Part shown: one piece after another, positions 8,514 to 16,542 of the stretch
Numbering within the stretch: the stretch's first letter is position 1
Layout: each line of letters starts with the position of its first letter
DNA from: Lachnospiraceae bacterium
Lineage (GTDB): Bacteria; Bacillota; Clostridia; Lachnospirales; Lachnospiraceae
Assembly: GCA_902363835.1 (NCBI GenBank)
Contig: CABJBM010000021.1
Coordinates: 46,668 to 110,667 of the forward strand
Direction: 5' to 3'
DNA length: 64,000 bases
Made by a program: the position numbers and the translations under genes
The notes under the pieces: generated by a model
What the model saw: only the letters and a program-made list of their open reading frames with translations
The model's database searches: none
What the model was told of the DNA's origin: nothing

Positions 8514-10181
8514 TTAACCGTTTATTTTAAACCACAGATACTCATATGGTTCCAGTGAAACCTTCTGTTTCATGGTTTTACCGGAAAGCAGATCGGTTCC
8601 GTCCAGTCCGGTTGTTACTTCCACTTGATCCCCGGATACGTTGACAAGCACCAATATCCGGTTTGCCAGCCTTCCTCTCACCACTGCAAAGACTTTGTCG
8701 TTCAGCCGGCGGACCTGCTGAGGACTGTTGGGAGCAAAAGCCTCCTCCTGTTTCCTTGCTGTCAGCATCTTCCGGTAACCGGAAAGCACTCTGCTTCTTA
8801 AGGAATCCGGGCAGGAAAGCTCTTCTTTCAGCCGGTCGGCATCCAGCTTTTCCCGATTGATCCTCCGCTTGATGCCTGACTCCTGATAATCTTTATAACA
8901 GTTCCTGGAACCCAGAAGGCTGTGGTAATAGATGGCCGGCATCCCCATCACAGACAAAAGGATACACTGGGAACCCAGGAATTTCCGGACCATCAGCACC
9001 GGATCGGCCTCATTCCCGGCAACCGCATCCAGGTAATTGATGTTCAGTTCATATGGAACCTGGCTTCCGTCGGCCAGCGACCGGTATCCCACCTGACCGC
9101 CACTGGCCAGCACCTGTTCAACCATGAACTGCCGTTCTCTCTCACTGAGGATATCCTCCACCGGCCTCATTCCTATGCCGTCATGGGAGGCCAGGAAATT
9201 AAAGTATGTGGTGGTTTCGGTGGTTGGCTCCAGACCAGCCGCCCAGTCCGACAGATAGCAGGCAGTTCCGCTTAAATAGGAATAAAGCGTCAGAGGCGGC
9301 AGGGGAAACTGATAGACAAGGCCGGCCTCATCATAGCCATTGCCAAAGTAACTGATATTTTCTTTATGGGGTACATTCGTCTCCGTAATAATGGTGCAGC
9401 CGGTGACACAGGCCTCCAGCACACATCTCATGAGTTTTATCAGCTCATGGGTCTGGGGCAGATGCATACAGGTGGTTCCCAGCTCCTTCCAGGCAAATCC
9501 AATGGCATCAAAGCGGATAAATCTGGCTCCTTTTGCCGCATAGAGTAGGAGAATGTCCAGAATCTCCAGCAGCACCTCCGGATCCTTATAATTTAAATCC
9601 AGCTGGTCCTCACTGAAGGTGGTCCAGAGATATGTTTTACCCGGGCCAGTCTTAAATTCCGTCAGAAGCGGCAATGCCCGGGGCCGGATAACCGAGCTGT
9701 AATCCCCATCCGGATCCGCCTTAATAAAGAAATTTTTATACCTGGGGTTCCCTGCCGCATATTCCTTAAAATAGCTGCTGGACTTTGACACATGATTGAT
9801 AACCGCATCGTACATCATGTCATAGCGTTCACGAAGCTTTTCAATATCAGACCAGTCTCCCAGTTCCCGGTTGATCTCTCTGAAATCAACAACAGAAAAG
9901 CCGTCATCTGAGGTATAGGGAAACATTGGAAGTAAATGAACCGCTGAAACTGTATGGGCAAGCTCCTCCTCCAAAAATGTCCGCAGGGTGGCAAGGGGCG
10001 CTTCCCCCTCCCTCCTGATGCCGTCGCCGTATGTAATTAACATGATATCGTCTTTGTCTACCCAGGGATATGATTCTTTTATCTCCGGCTTCCAGGTTTC
10101 TATCAGTGCATGGATCCGTTCTGCCAGCTCCTCGTGGCAATCCGGGTATAAATGCTGTAAATGTTCTTTTATGCTGTCCAT
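8514..10181 (-). CDS. ycjM: GH13_18 sugar phosphorylase, YcjM-like (glucosylglycerate phosphorylase)
   Basis: Cytoplasmic phosphorylase of the sucrose-phosphorylase subfamily of GH13, 555 residues. Visible GH13 regions are the MYDAVINHVS segment, IRFDAIGFAWKELGT with the nucleophile Asp, IITETNVPH with the acid/base Glu, and FLASHDGIGMRP. The stretch GTTCMHLPQTHEL is closer to the glucosylglycerate phosphorylase group than to true sucrose phosphorylases, as I remember them. It would release alpha-glucose 1-phosphate and D-glycerate from glucosylglycerate. The ribosome site GGAGATAAAAT precedes the ATG. It follows the ABC ATPase gene by 19 bases. Order and neighbours match E. coli ycj, which supports the name, but other acceptors (glycerol, sucrose) are possible. 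Confidence 0.8.
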   Translation of the reverse strand: MDSIKEHLQHLYPDCHEELAERIHALIETWKPEIKESYPWVDKDDIMLITYGDGIRREGEAPLATLRTFLEEELAHTVSAVHLLPMFPYTSDDGFSVVDFREINRELGDWSDIEKLRERYDMMYDAVINHVSKSSSYFKEYAAGNPRYKNFFIKADPDGDYSSVIRPRALPLLTEFKTGPGKTYLWTTFSEDQLDLNYKDPEVLLEILDILLLYAAKGARFIRFDAIGFAWKELGTTCMHLPQTHELIKLMRCVLEACVTGCTIITETNVPHKENISYFGNGYDEAGLVYQFPLPPLTLYSYLSGTACYLSDWAAGLEPTTETTTYFNFLASHDGIGMRPVEDILSERERQFMVEQVLASGGQVGYRSLADGSQVPYELNINYLDAVAGNEADPVLMVRKFLGSQCILLSVMGMPAIYYHSLLGSRNCYKDYQESGIKRRINREKLDADRLKEELSCPDSLRSRVLSGYRKMLTARKQEEAFAPNSPQQVRRLNDKVFAVVRGRLANRILVLVNVSGDQVEVTTGLDGTDLLSGKTMKQKVSLEPYEYLWFKING

Positions 10182-10200
10182 ATTTTATCTCCAAATCTGA

Positions 10201-11304
10201 TTATCTGATACGCAGTGTTGTCCCGCAGTCAAAGAACATGACGCGATCTTCCTTCACCTGCAGTGCAACCTTTGTCTTTGGTGCCATCTCCATATAGGTT
10301 GTGGTATGAATCTTCACTTCATTGCCGCCGATCTTTGTTATTAAAATGGCATGGGACCCCTGCGGCTCCACAAAATCAATTGTGGCATCACACATATACC
10401 CCGGTGTTTTCTCCAGTGAAAAGGATAAATCAATGTATTCCGGTCTGACACCCATGTCGACTTCTTTTCCGGCGTATGGCAGAAGCGCCTGCACAAGAGC
10501 CTCCGGTACCTGATAGCGGATATGTTCATTTGCCGCCATCAGCCCGGCCCCTTCCTTTTCGATCCTTGCCTTGAAAAAGTTAGTCGGTGGGGTTCCGATA
10601 AATTCTGCTACAAATTTTGTGGCGCTGTTCTGATAAACCTCCATAGGGGTTCCGATCTGCTCAATGTTGCCTTTGTACATAACCACAATCCGGTCAGCAA
10701 GACTCATGGCCTCAGACTGGTCGTGAGTTACGAAAATACTGGTGGAATTCTGCTGGAGGTGGATGTTTTTCAGCTCCGTTCTCATGGATACCCTGAGTTT
10801 TGCGTCCAGGTTGGAGAGCGGTTCATCCATCAGGAAAATCTTGGGTTTCACGACAATGGCACGGGCTACTGCCACCCGCTGCCGCTGACCGCCGGACATC
10901 TGCGCCGGATAACGGTCTAACAACCCTTCAATATCGGTTGCCCTGGCCGCCGTTGTCACCCGCTCTTTGATCTCCTCTTTCGGCACCTTCTGAAGCTTTA
11001 AGGGATAGGCAATATTGTCAAACACAGTCATGTGGGGCCAGATAGCATAGCTCTGGAAAATCATTGAAACGCCCCGGTCCTTGGGCTTTTTTCCCACAAC
11101 ACTTTCCCCATCAATCAGTATTTCACCGCCGCTGATATCTTCAAGTCCTGATATCATCCGGATGGTGGTGGTCTTGCCGCAGCCTGAAGGCCCCAGAAAG
11201 ACAATAAACTCGCCCTTCTCAATTGACAAATTCATATTGTTGACAATCAGCGGACCGTCTTTTGTATATCTCTTCTGTAAATTCTTAATTTCCAAATAGC
11301 TCAT
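10201..11304 (-). CDS. ycjV: ABC transporter ATP-binding protein, YcjV/MalK-like
   Basis: ATPase of the sugar importer, 367 residues. Walker A is GPSGCGKTT, the signature is MSGGQRQRVA, Walker B is KIFLMDEPLSNLDAKLR, and the switch is VTHDQSEAMS. A MalK-type C-terminal OB domain follows (about 240-367). I chose the ATG at 11304 (MSYLEIKNLQ) because GGAGGAGCTAT sits right before it, 10 bases after the permease stop. A start 21 bases upstream is open but would overlap the permease gene. In E. coli ycjV is a broken gene in many strains, while here it is intact and lies beside its permeases. Confidence 0.9.
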   Translation of the reverse strand: MSYLEIKNLQKRYTKDGPLIVNNMNLSIEKGEFIVFLGPSGCGKTTTIRMISGLEDISGGEILIDGESVVGKKPKDRGVSMIFQSYAIWPHMTVFDNIAYPLKLQKVPKEEIKERVTTAARATDIEGLLDRYPAQMSGGQRQRVAVARAIVVKPKIFLMDEPLSNLDAKLRVSMRTELKNIHLQQNSTSIFVTHDQSEAMSLADRIVVMYKGNIEQIGTPMEVYQNSATKFVAEFIGTPPTNFFKARIEKEGAGLMAANEHIRYQVPEALVQALLPYAGKEVDMGVRPEYIDLSFSLEKTPGYMCDATIDFVEPQGSHAILITKIGGNEVKIHTTTYMEMAPKTKVALQVKEDRVMFFDCGTTLRIR

Positions 11305-11314
11305 ATAGCTCCTC

Positions 11315-12355
11315 CTATAATTCAACTCCGCCCCACATCTGTCCGATATATCTTCTGATAATAAAGGTAAATACCAGTGCCGGAAGAATCAGCACAATGC
11401 TTCCCGCCGCCGCATACTGGATGCCGCTTGACGTTGTGCCGATTGCTTTATAGACAACCAGGGACAGCGTCTGATTTTTATTGGTCAGAATCAGCGCCGA
11501 GATGGTGTCATTCCAGGCCGTTAAAAACGAATACATGGAGCTGGCTGCCAGAGCCGGAAATGCCAGGGGCAGGGTGATCTTAAAAAAGGTCTGCACACTG
11601 CCGGCACCAAAGATCATGGACACCTCCTCCAGTTCCTTGTTGATGCCGATGAAAATACTGTTGGTAATCCAGGCCGTCAGCGCAATATTGGGAACCGAGT
11701 ACAACAGTGCAAGGCCGATCCTCGTATCAAAAAGCCCGAATTTGATCAGCAGCATGGCCATTGGGATGCTGATTCCAACAACCGGGAACATTCTGACGAT
11801 CAGGAGCGAAACGTTGATCTGTTCTTTAAATTTAAACTGGAACCGGGCCATGGCAAACCCGGCCAGGCTTCCCACTCCAAGGGAAATCAGAATTGTATAA
11901 AGGGAAACTATAATGCTGTTTTTAAGTGCCGAGGCAGCATTGGGAACAATGCTGAAAAAGGTCTTAAAATTGTAAAATAAATCTTTTTTATAGGTAAATT
12001 CCATTGGCCCATTTGTCAGCGTCTGACTGAAATCCTCCACCAGCTGCTGGCCGGGAACAGTCACCGCGTACTGTCTGGTAAAATGGGATTCCAGCTTGGA
12101 CGGCCTTTTGGTGGTGATAATCGATTCATAACCTTCTCCGCTGTCATAGAAGATCTCAAACTCACCTTCCGGATTTGCCTCCACTTTGACTGTGACCTCA
12201 AACTTTGGCAGCAGCCGTTTGGGAAACTCCGTCATTTCCACGGAGTTGGAGAATGCAACTGTTGTGAAAGCCAGGAGCGGAATCGCCACAAGTAAGAACA
12301 TGGTCGCCAAAATGATGGCCATAACGGTTTTCTGCACGATATTCAGTTTATCCAT
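11315..12355 (-). CDS. ycjP: ABC sugar permease, YcjP/MalG-like, with extra outer domain
   Basis: Second inner-membrane permease of the importer, 346 residues with about six membrane spans. The EAA loop sits in the last third (ELEEVSMIFGAGSVQTFFKITLP). Unlike the usual ~280-residue MalG/YcjP proteins, it carries about 90 extra residues between the first and second spans (about 34-125), a hydrophilic, charged stretch that would lie outside the cell. Its start codon overlaps the ycjO-like stop by one base. The inserted domain may help dock the lipid-anchored binding protein, which is inference. Confidence 0.88.
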   Translation of the reverse strand: MDKLNIVQKTVMAIILATMFLLVAIPLLAFTTVAFSNSVEMTEFPKRLLPKFEVTVKVEANPEGEFEIFYDSGEGYESIITTKRPSKLESHFTRQYAVTVPGQQLVEDFSQTLTNGPMEFTYKKDLFYNFKTFFSIVPNAASALKNSIIVSLYTILISLGVGSLAGFAMARFQFKFKEQINVSLLIVRMFPVVGISIPMAMLLIKFGLFDTRIGLALLYSVPNIALTAWITNSIFIGINKELEEVSMIFGAGSVQTFFKITLPLAFPALAASSMYSFLTAWNDTISALILTNKNQTLSLVVYKAIGTTSSGIQYAAAGSIVLILPALVFTFIIRRYIGQMWGGVEL

Positions 12356-13233
12356 TATTTTACCGCCTCCTTTTTTCCGCCTCTGGAAACCTTAAGGTAG
12401 ACCACGGTTGCACACAGGACAATGATCGTTGTCAGAAAGGACAAGGTAAAGGCAAGCTTTTGGCTTGTACTGACCCCAGGTACCGCCTCAACATAAAAAG
12501 CAACCCGCTCCACCAGAAAGGGCACTTTGCTGTAACCCAGAACCATCACCGCAATAGCCCAGACCTGAATGGCAGCGATCAGCCTCATAATGATTGACGT
12601 TGTAATGGAAGGTTTTAAAATCGGGATAACAATATCCTTAAATATCTGCCATTTATTGGCGCCGAACAGGTAAGCCGCTTCTTTTAACTCCCGCTGCATT
12701 CCCTGCAGTCCGGCGATCAGAATAATCATAACGGACGGCGTAACTGTCCAGGTATCAATCAGGATGATCAAAAAGACTGCCATCAGCCCTTCCCCGCCCA
12801 TAAATACCATGGGTTTCTCAATCAGATGCAGCCCCATCAAAACCGTGTTGATCCAGCCGTCCCTTACCAGTCCGGTTTTCCATAGAATTGCCACTGCCGT
12901 AGGCGTGATGGCCATGGGAATCATGGAAACAAACATCAGGATCTTGGCGCCCTTAAACTTTCTCGACAGCAGCACTGCCAGAAGAAGGGCCAGAAGGTAT
13001 TGCAGAATAACCGATACTGCTGCAAATGCGGCGGTGTTAAAAATCGCAGCGCCGATCAAATCAGACTGTGCCATCAGTTTGAAATTACCCAGAAGCGTAA
13101 AGTTGCCATTAAAATCGGTAAATACTTCTTTTATTCCGGAAAGCACCGGGAGCAGCCAGAAAACTGCATAAAAAAGGAAGGCCGGCAACAGGAGCAAGTA
13201 GGGAATGCTCTTTTTACTGATATTTTTGTTCAA
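12355..13233 (-). CDS. ycjO: ABC sugar permease, YcjO/MalF-like
   Basis: First inner-membrane permease of the importer, with six predicted spans and the EAA loop ELKEAAYLFGANKWQIFKDIVIPIL. I chose the TTG at 13233 (protein LNKNISKKSIPYLLLL, 292 residues): a GGGGGG ribosome site lies 6 bases before it and the length matches YcjO of about 293. An upstream ATG at 13299 in the same frame would add a 22-residue hydrophilic stretch and lacks a good site. The gene ends overlapping the next permease by one base. Confidence 0.85.
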   Translation of the reverse strand: MNKNISKKSIPYLLLLPAFLFYAVFWLLPVLSGIKEVFTDFNGNFTLLGNFKLMAQSDLIGAAIFNTAAFAAVSVILQYLLALLLAVLLSRKFKGAKILMFVSMIPMAITPTAVAILWKTGLVRDGWINTVLMGLHLIEKPMVFMGGEGLMAVFLIILIDTWTVTPSVMIILIAGLQGMQRELKEAAYLFGANKWQIFKDIVIPILKPSITTSIIMRLIAAIQVWAIAVMVLGYSKVPFLVERVAFYVEAVPGVSTSQKLAFTLSFLTTIIVLCATVVYLKVSRGGKKEAVK

Positions 13234-13327
13234 ATAAATCCCCCCGTTCTGTAAATTTAAAGCCCGGAAGTATGCAGCGGCGCCTGGTCCGCATTGCATT
13301 CTTCCAGGCTTTTACACAATTAGCTCA

Positions 13328-14674
13328 TCAGTTCTTTAATGCTTCCATCTTGCTCTGAACATCAGCAAGAAAATCATCTCCGGGAACTGCCTTGTTCTTT
13401 AAAATGCTGTTGAACACATCTCCGTAAAGCAGTTTGACTGCGTTCCAGTCAGAGTAATCAGATGCCGGAACACCGGTAACAATGGTTGTTTTAAGCATTT
13501 CGATACCTGCTCTCATTACAACGTCATCGGAACCCAGAATATCTCCCACCTCTTCAATTGGGCTTAAGGAACCGCCGTAGTTGGAACAGAAATCATAATT
13601 AACTTCCGGATCAGCAATATAGTTGATAAACTTCTCTGCCAGTTCCTGGTTCGGAGCGCCCTGGGCAATACCATAACACCATGCACCGGAGGTTGAGCCT
13701 GCGCCCTTGCTGCCCTTGGGAGCCGCGCCAATTACGTAGTTGTTAGGAGCCGCATTGTAGCTGGAACCAACCGGAGCCATATGAGCGAATGTCAGCCATA
13801 CGTCGCCGCTGTTTAAGGGATCCGTGGGCGCCGTATACTGATCCTGCTCTGCATAGAAGCCGTCGCCTGCCGCAATTGTTGCAATGATGCCAAGAGCATC
13901 CTTAAAACCATCTGATGTGAATTCCGGGAATCCGCCGCCGTAAGCCAGGCTCATGCCTCCCATGGGGTAAAGCAGCTGGGATCCGGTTAAGTTGGCCGGC
14001 ATCATTGTTTTGCCTTCCCCTTCGCCTGCCGCGATTGCCACTGCCCACTTCGCATACTGTTCCCAGGTTATACCGGAAACAACATCTTTCTCGGTCAGTC
14101 CATCCGGAAGATAATCCAGCGCCTTTTTGTTGGCGCAGGTAACGTATACGTCAAAGCTCATGGGAACAAAGTAACGGGCTCCATCCTTGTTTGTGGAATG
14201 ATCAAACATCTGTGTATAAGTAGATCCGGTGCTGTTGACTAAATCCGTAATATCCTGCATCCAGCCGCCATTGACATAAGGTGACATATTTGCCGTATCC
14301 GCATAGATAATATCGGTGATATAGTTCTTGCCCTCCTGCTCTGACTGAATCTTCTTGATCGCATCGGCCTGAGCGACAAAATCAACTTCCACTTTACAAT
14401 TGTTTTCTTCCTCAAATTTCTTAAAGAAGGAATCCATCAGATACTGTTTTTCATGGATTTCCGGTGTACCGCTGTATGTAACCTTTAAAACATCTCCTCC
14501 CGAGGCCTTCTCTTCACCGGCGGCAGTGGTTTCCCCTGCTGGAGCCCCAGTCTCCTCAGCCTTTGTTTCAGCAGCTTTCGTCTCAGCCGGTTTTGATGAA
14601 CACCCTGCCGCGCCTGCTGCAGTCACCATCAAAATTCCCAGCACTGCCAGTTTCTTTGATAAATTTTTTCTCAT
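13328..14674 (-). CDS. ycjN: Sugar ABC transporter solute-binding lipoprotein, YcjN-like
   Basis: Extracellular binding protein of the importer, 448 residues. The signal peptide ends in AAGAAGCSS, so it is lipid-anchored. An Ala/Glu/Thr/Lys-rich linker with repeated AETK units follows to about residue 60, then a family-1 solute-binding fold (LKVTYSGTPEIHEKQYLMDSF). The ribosome site GGAGAGG lies 6 bases before the ATG. A 123-base gap to the regulator gene upstream could hold a separate promoter, since binding protein genes are often expressed more highly than the permeases. The ligand is presumably the same glucoside used by the cluster enzymes. Confidence 0.88.
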   Translation of the reverse strand: MRKNLSKKLAVLGILMVTAAGAAGCSSKPAETKAAETKAEETGAPAGETTAAGEEKASGGDVLKVTYSGTPEIHEKQYLMDSFFKKFEEENNCKVEVDFVAQADAIKKIQSEQEGKNYITDIIYADTANMSPYVNGGWMQDITDLVNSTGSTYTQMFDHSTNKDGARYFVPMSFDVYVTCANKKALDYLPDGLTEKDVVSGITWEQYAKWAVAIAAGEGEGKTMMPANLTGSQLLYPMGGMSLAYGGGFPEFTSDGFKDALGIIATIAAGDGFYAEQDQYTAPTDPLNSGDVWLTFAHMAPVGSSYNAAPNNYVIGAAPKGSKGAGSTSGAWCYGIAQGAPNQELAEKFINYIADPEVNYDFCSNYGGSLSPIEEVGDILGSDDVVMRAGIEMLKTTIVTGVPASDYSDWNAVKLLYGDVFNSILKNKAVPGDDFLADVQSKMEALKN

Positions 14675-14797
14675 TGATCCCTCTCCTTTACATATATGTT
14701 TATAGTAATTTTATCATCAAGCCTCCTCCGCTACAATGTGGACGAGACCAAACTCACACTTTGTCATTGTTCATTTGCACAGCAGGCAATGGGGCTC

Positions 14798-15868
14798 TCA
14801 TGGACTGCCTATTTTGATGGTAGCAATGTAGAGCAGAATCAGTTCCTTTGCCCGCCTTGGGTTCTTGTTTAACAGCTCTTCGATTTTAGCCAGACGGTAA
14901 TTCAGCGTATTGCGGTGGATATGGAGCTTTTCGCATATCTGGGAATAATTGTCATTATTCTCCACATAAGCTGATATGGTCTCCCTCAGAACCCCGTCCG
15001 TATCCTGTTCCTTCAGCAAATGAATGATTTCATCCAGTTCCCCGGTCATCTCAATATTATTTAAGAGACATTCCAATGCCACCTCATGGTAGCATAGAAT
15101 CCGTTTCCGGATATTCAGCGTACTGGCGATATGAAATGTCTGCATCACGGAGCTGGTAGCCCTGCTTGCCACAATGTTGGATTCCCCCATATAACAGTGC
15201 TCCAGGTCATTGCTGATTTCCATAATCTTTTCCAGCCTTGCTTTAAGCCGCTCTCCTGACTGAAAGAGGAGCAGCACTTCATCCATGCCCTGACGGACAA
15301 TATATTCGTCCGCACTCAGGCGGTTTTTTATGATATCAATGATGCTGTAGCGGATATGGCTGCTGGTTATGATCACCGCAGTCCTTGGAATTTTTAAATT
15401 GATCCCCAGATAAGCAGCCTGATCGTAAAAGGCGTCGTCATACTCTTCCTGGTCCAGGCCGATCCATTCATAAAGAAAATCCTTCAGACGATTTTCCTTG
15501 ATCGCCGTCATGTCACTTAACAGCCGGTTTTCTATCATTAAAACCGCAATTGACAGGCAGATCTGGCCGATGGGCATTACCTCCTCCACCTCCCCGTTGA
15601 TAGCAATCACTCCCAGGATACTGTTGTTATAGATAATCGGCAGGCTGATTCCCTTCTGCTCTGTGGAAGTCGTTTCATACACCACGTAAGATTCCTTCCG
15701 CTTTAAGGCTGTTAAGGCTCCCTGATGCATGGTCCCAAGCTTTCTTTTGTCACCGCTTGCCAGGATCACCCCGTTTGTATCCATTATGTTGACGTTGCAG
15801 GGAATGATCTTCATGATCCCATCTGCAATTTTTTGAGCATTTTCCGTATTCAGGTAATTCTGGTACAT
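14798..15868 (-). CDS. CdaR-family (sugar diacid recognition) transcriptional regulator
   Basis: A 356-residue regulator. Residues about 1-135 form the diacid-recognition sensor (KIADGIMKIIPCNVNIMDTNGVILASGD; GVIAINGEVEEV), and the last 60 residues hold the PucR-type helix-turn-helix (ICEKLHIHRNTLNYRLAKIEELL). I chose the ATG at 15868 because GGGAG lies 5-6 bases upstream. CdaR proteins in enterobacteria respond to glucarate, galactarate or D-glycerate. D-glycerate is the product expected from glucosylglycerate phosphorolysis by the YcjM-like enzyme, so it is a good candidate inducer here. The E. coli ycj cluster has no such gene. The link is inference. Confidence 0.85.
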   Translation of the reverse strand: MYQNYLNTENAQKIADGIMKIIPCNVNIMDTNGVILASGDKRKLGTMHQGALTALKRKESYVVYETTSTEQKGISLPIIYNNSILGVIAINGEVEEVMPIGQICLSIAVLMIENRLLSDMTAIKENRLKDFLYEWIGLDQEEYDDAFYDQAAYLGINLKIPRTAVIITSSHIRYSIIDIIKNRLSADEYIVRQGMDEVLLLFQSGERLKARLEKIMEISNDLEHCYMGESNIVASRATSSVMQTFHIASTLNIRKRILCYHEVALECLLNNIEMTGELDEIIHLLKEQDTDGVLRETISAYVENNDNYSQICEKLHIHRNTLNYRLAKIEELLNKNPRRAKELILLYIATIKIGSP

Positions 15869-15891
15869 GTCATCTCCCACTTTCCAGGACT

Positions 15892-16542
15892 TTAAAAGAA
15901 TGATTTATAATCCGCTTCCAGAAGCAGGCCCGTATGTTTCAGAATTAAGTCTGCACCTTTCAGCACCTCTTCTTTTCCGATTCCAATACAGTGCATCCCG
16001 CCGTTCTTTGCCGCCGCAACACCAGCCCGGGCATCCTCAACCACCACGCAGTTTCCCGGATTCACGCAAAGCCCCTCTGCCGCAGTCAGAAATACTTCAG
16101 GATCAGGCTTTGCCCTGGTTATGGAAAGCCCATCCGCAATAACGTCAAACAGATTCTCTATTCCCAGCCGCCTAAGAATCAGCCCGCCGCTTTTACTGGC
16201 TGAGCCCAGGGCTGTCCGGTATCCTTCACTTCTGATCCGAAGCAGAAACTCATAGATTCCCGGAAGAATATCCTCATTGCTCAGGCCGCTGATAAAATCC
16301 AGGTAAAGCCGGTTTTTGCTGTCTGCCAGGACTTCCTTTTCCACTGCTTTAAGGTGGGTCATTTCCCCGGCCTCCAGTACGATCTCCAGCGATTCCATGC
16401 GGCTTACACCTTTTAACAGCTCGCCTTTCTCTTCCGGAAAGTCAAATCCCAGCGACTGCGCCAGCTGTTTCCATGCCTGATAATGAAATTTTGCCGTATT
16501 CACCACAACTCCGTCCAAATCAAATATAAACGCCCTATTCAC
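15892..16542 (-). CDS. ycjU: Beta-phosphoglucomutase, YcjU-like
   Basis: HAD-superfamily mutase converting beta-glucose 1-phosphate, the product of inverting GH65 phosphorylases, to glucose 6-phosphate. The 216-residue protein has the nucleophile loop FIFDLDGVVVNTA (DxD), the GVSRMESLE cap helix, GSASKS, and VVVEDARAGVAAA. I chose the GTG at 16542: GGAGGAAACGG lies directly upstream inside the end of the GH65 gene, and the start overlaps that gene's stop by 8 bases, which indicates translational coupling. A longer frame to 16596 would put 18 basic residues before the fold and is less likely. Confidence 0.9.
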   Translation of the reverse strand: MNRAFIFDLDGVVVNTAKFHYQAWKQLAQSLGFDFPEEKGELLKGVSRMESLEIVLEAGEMTHLKAVEKEVLADSKNRLYLDFISGLSNEDILPGIYEFLLRIRSEGYRTALGSASKSGGLILRRLGIENLFDVIADGLSITRAKPDPEVFLTAAEGLCVNPGNCVVVEDARAGVAAAKNGGMHCIGIGKEEVLKGADLILKHTGLLLEADYKSFF

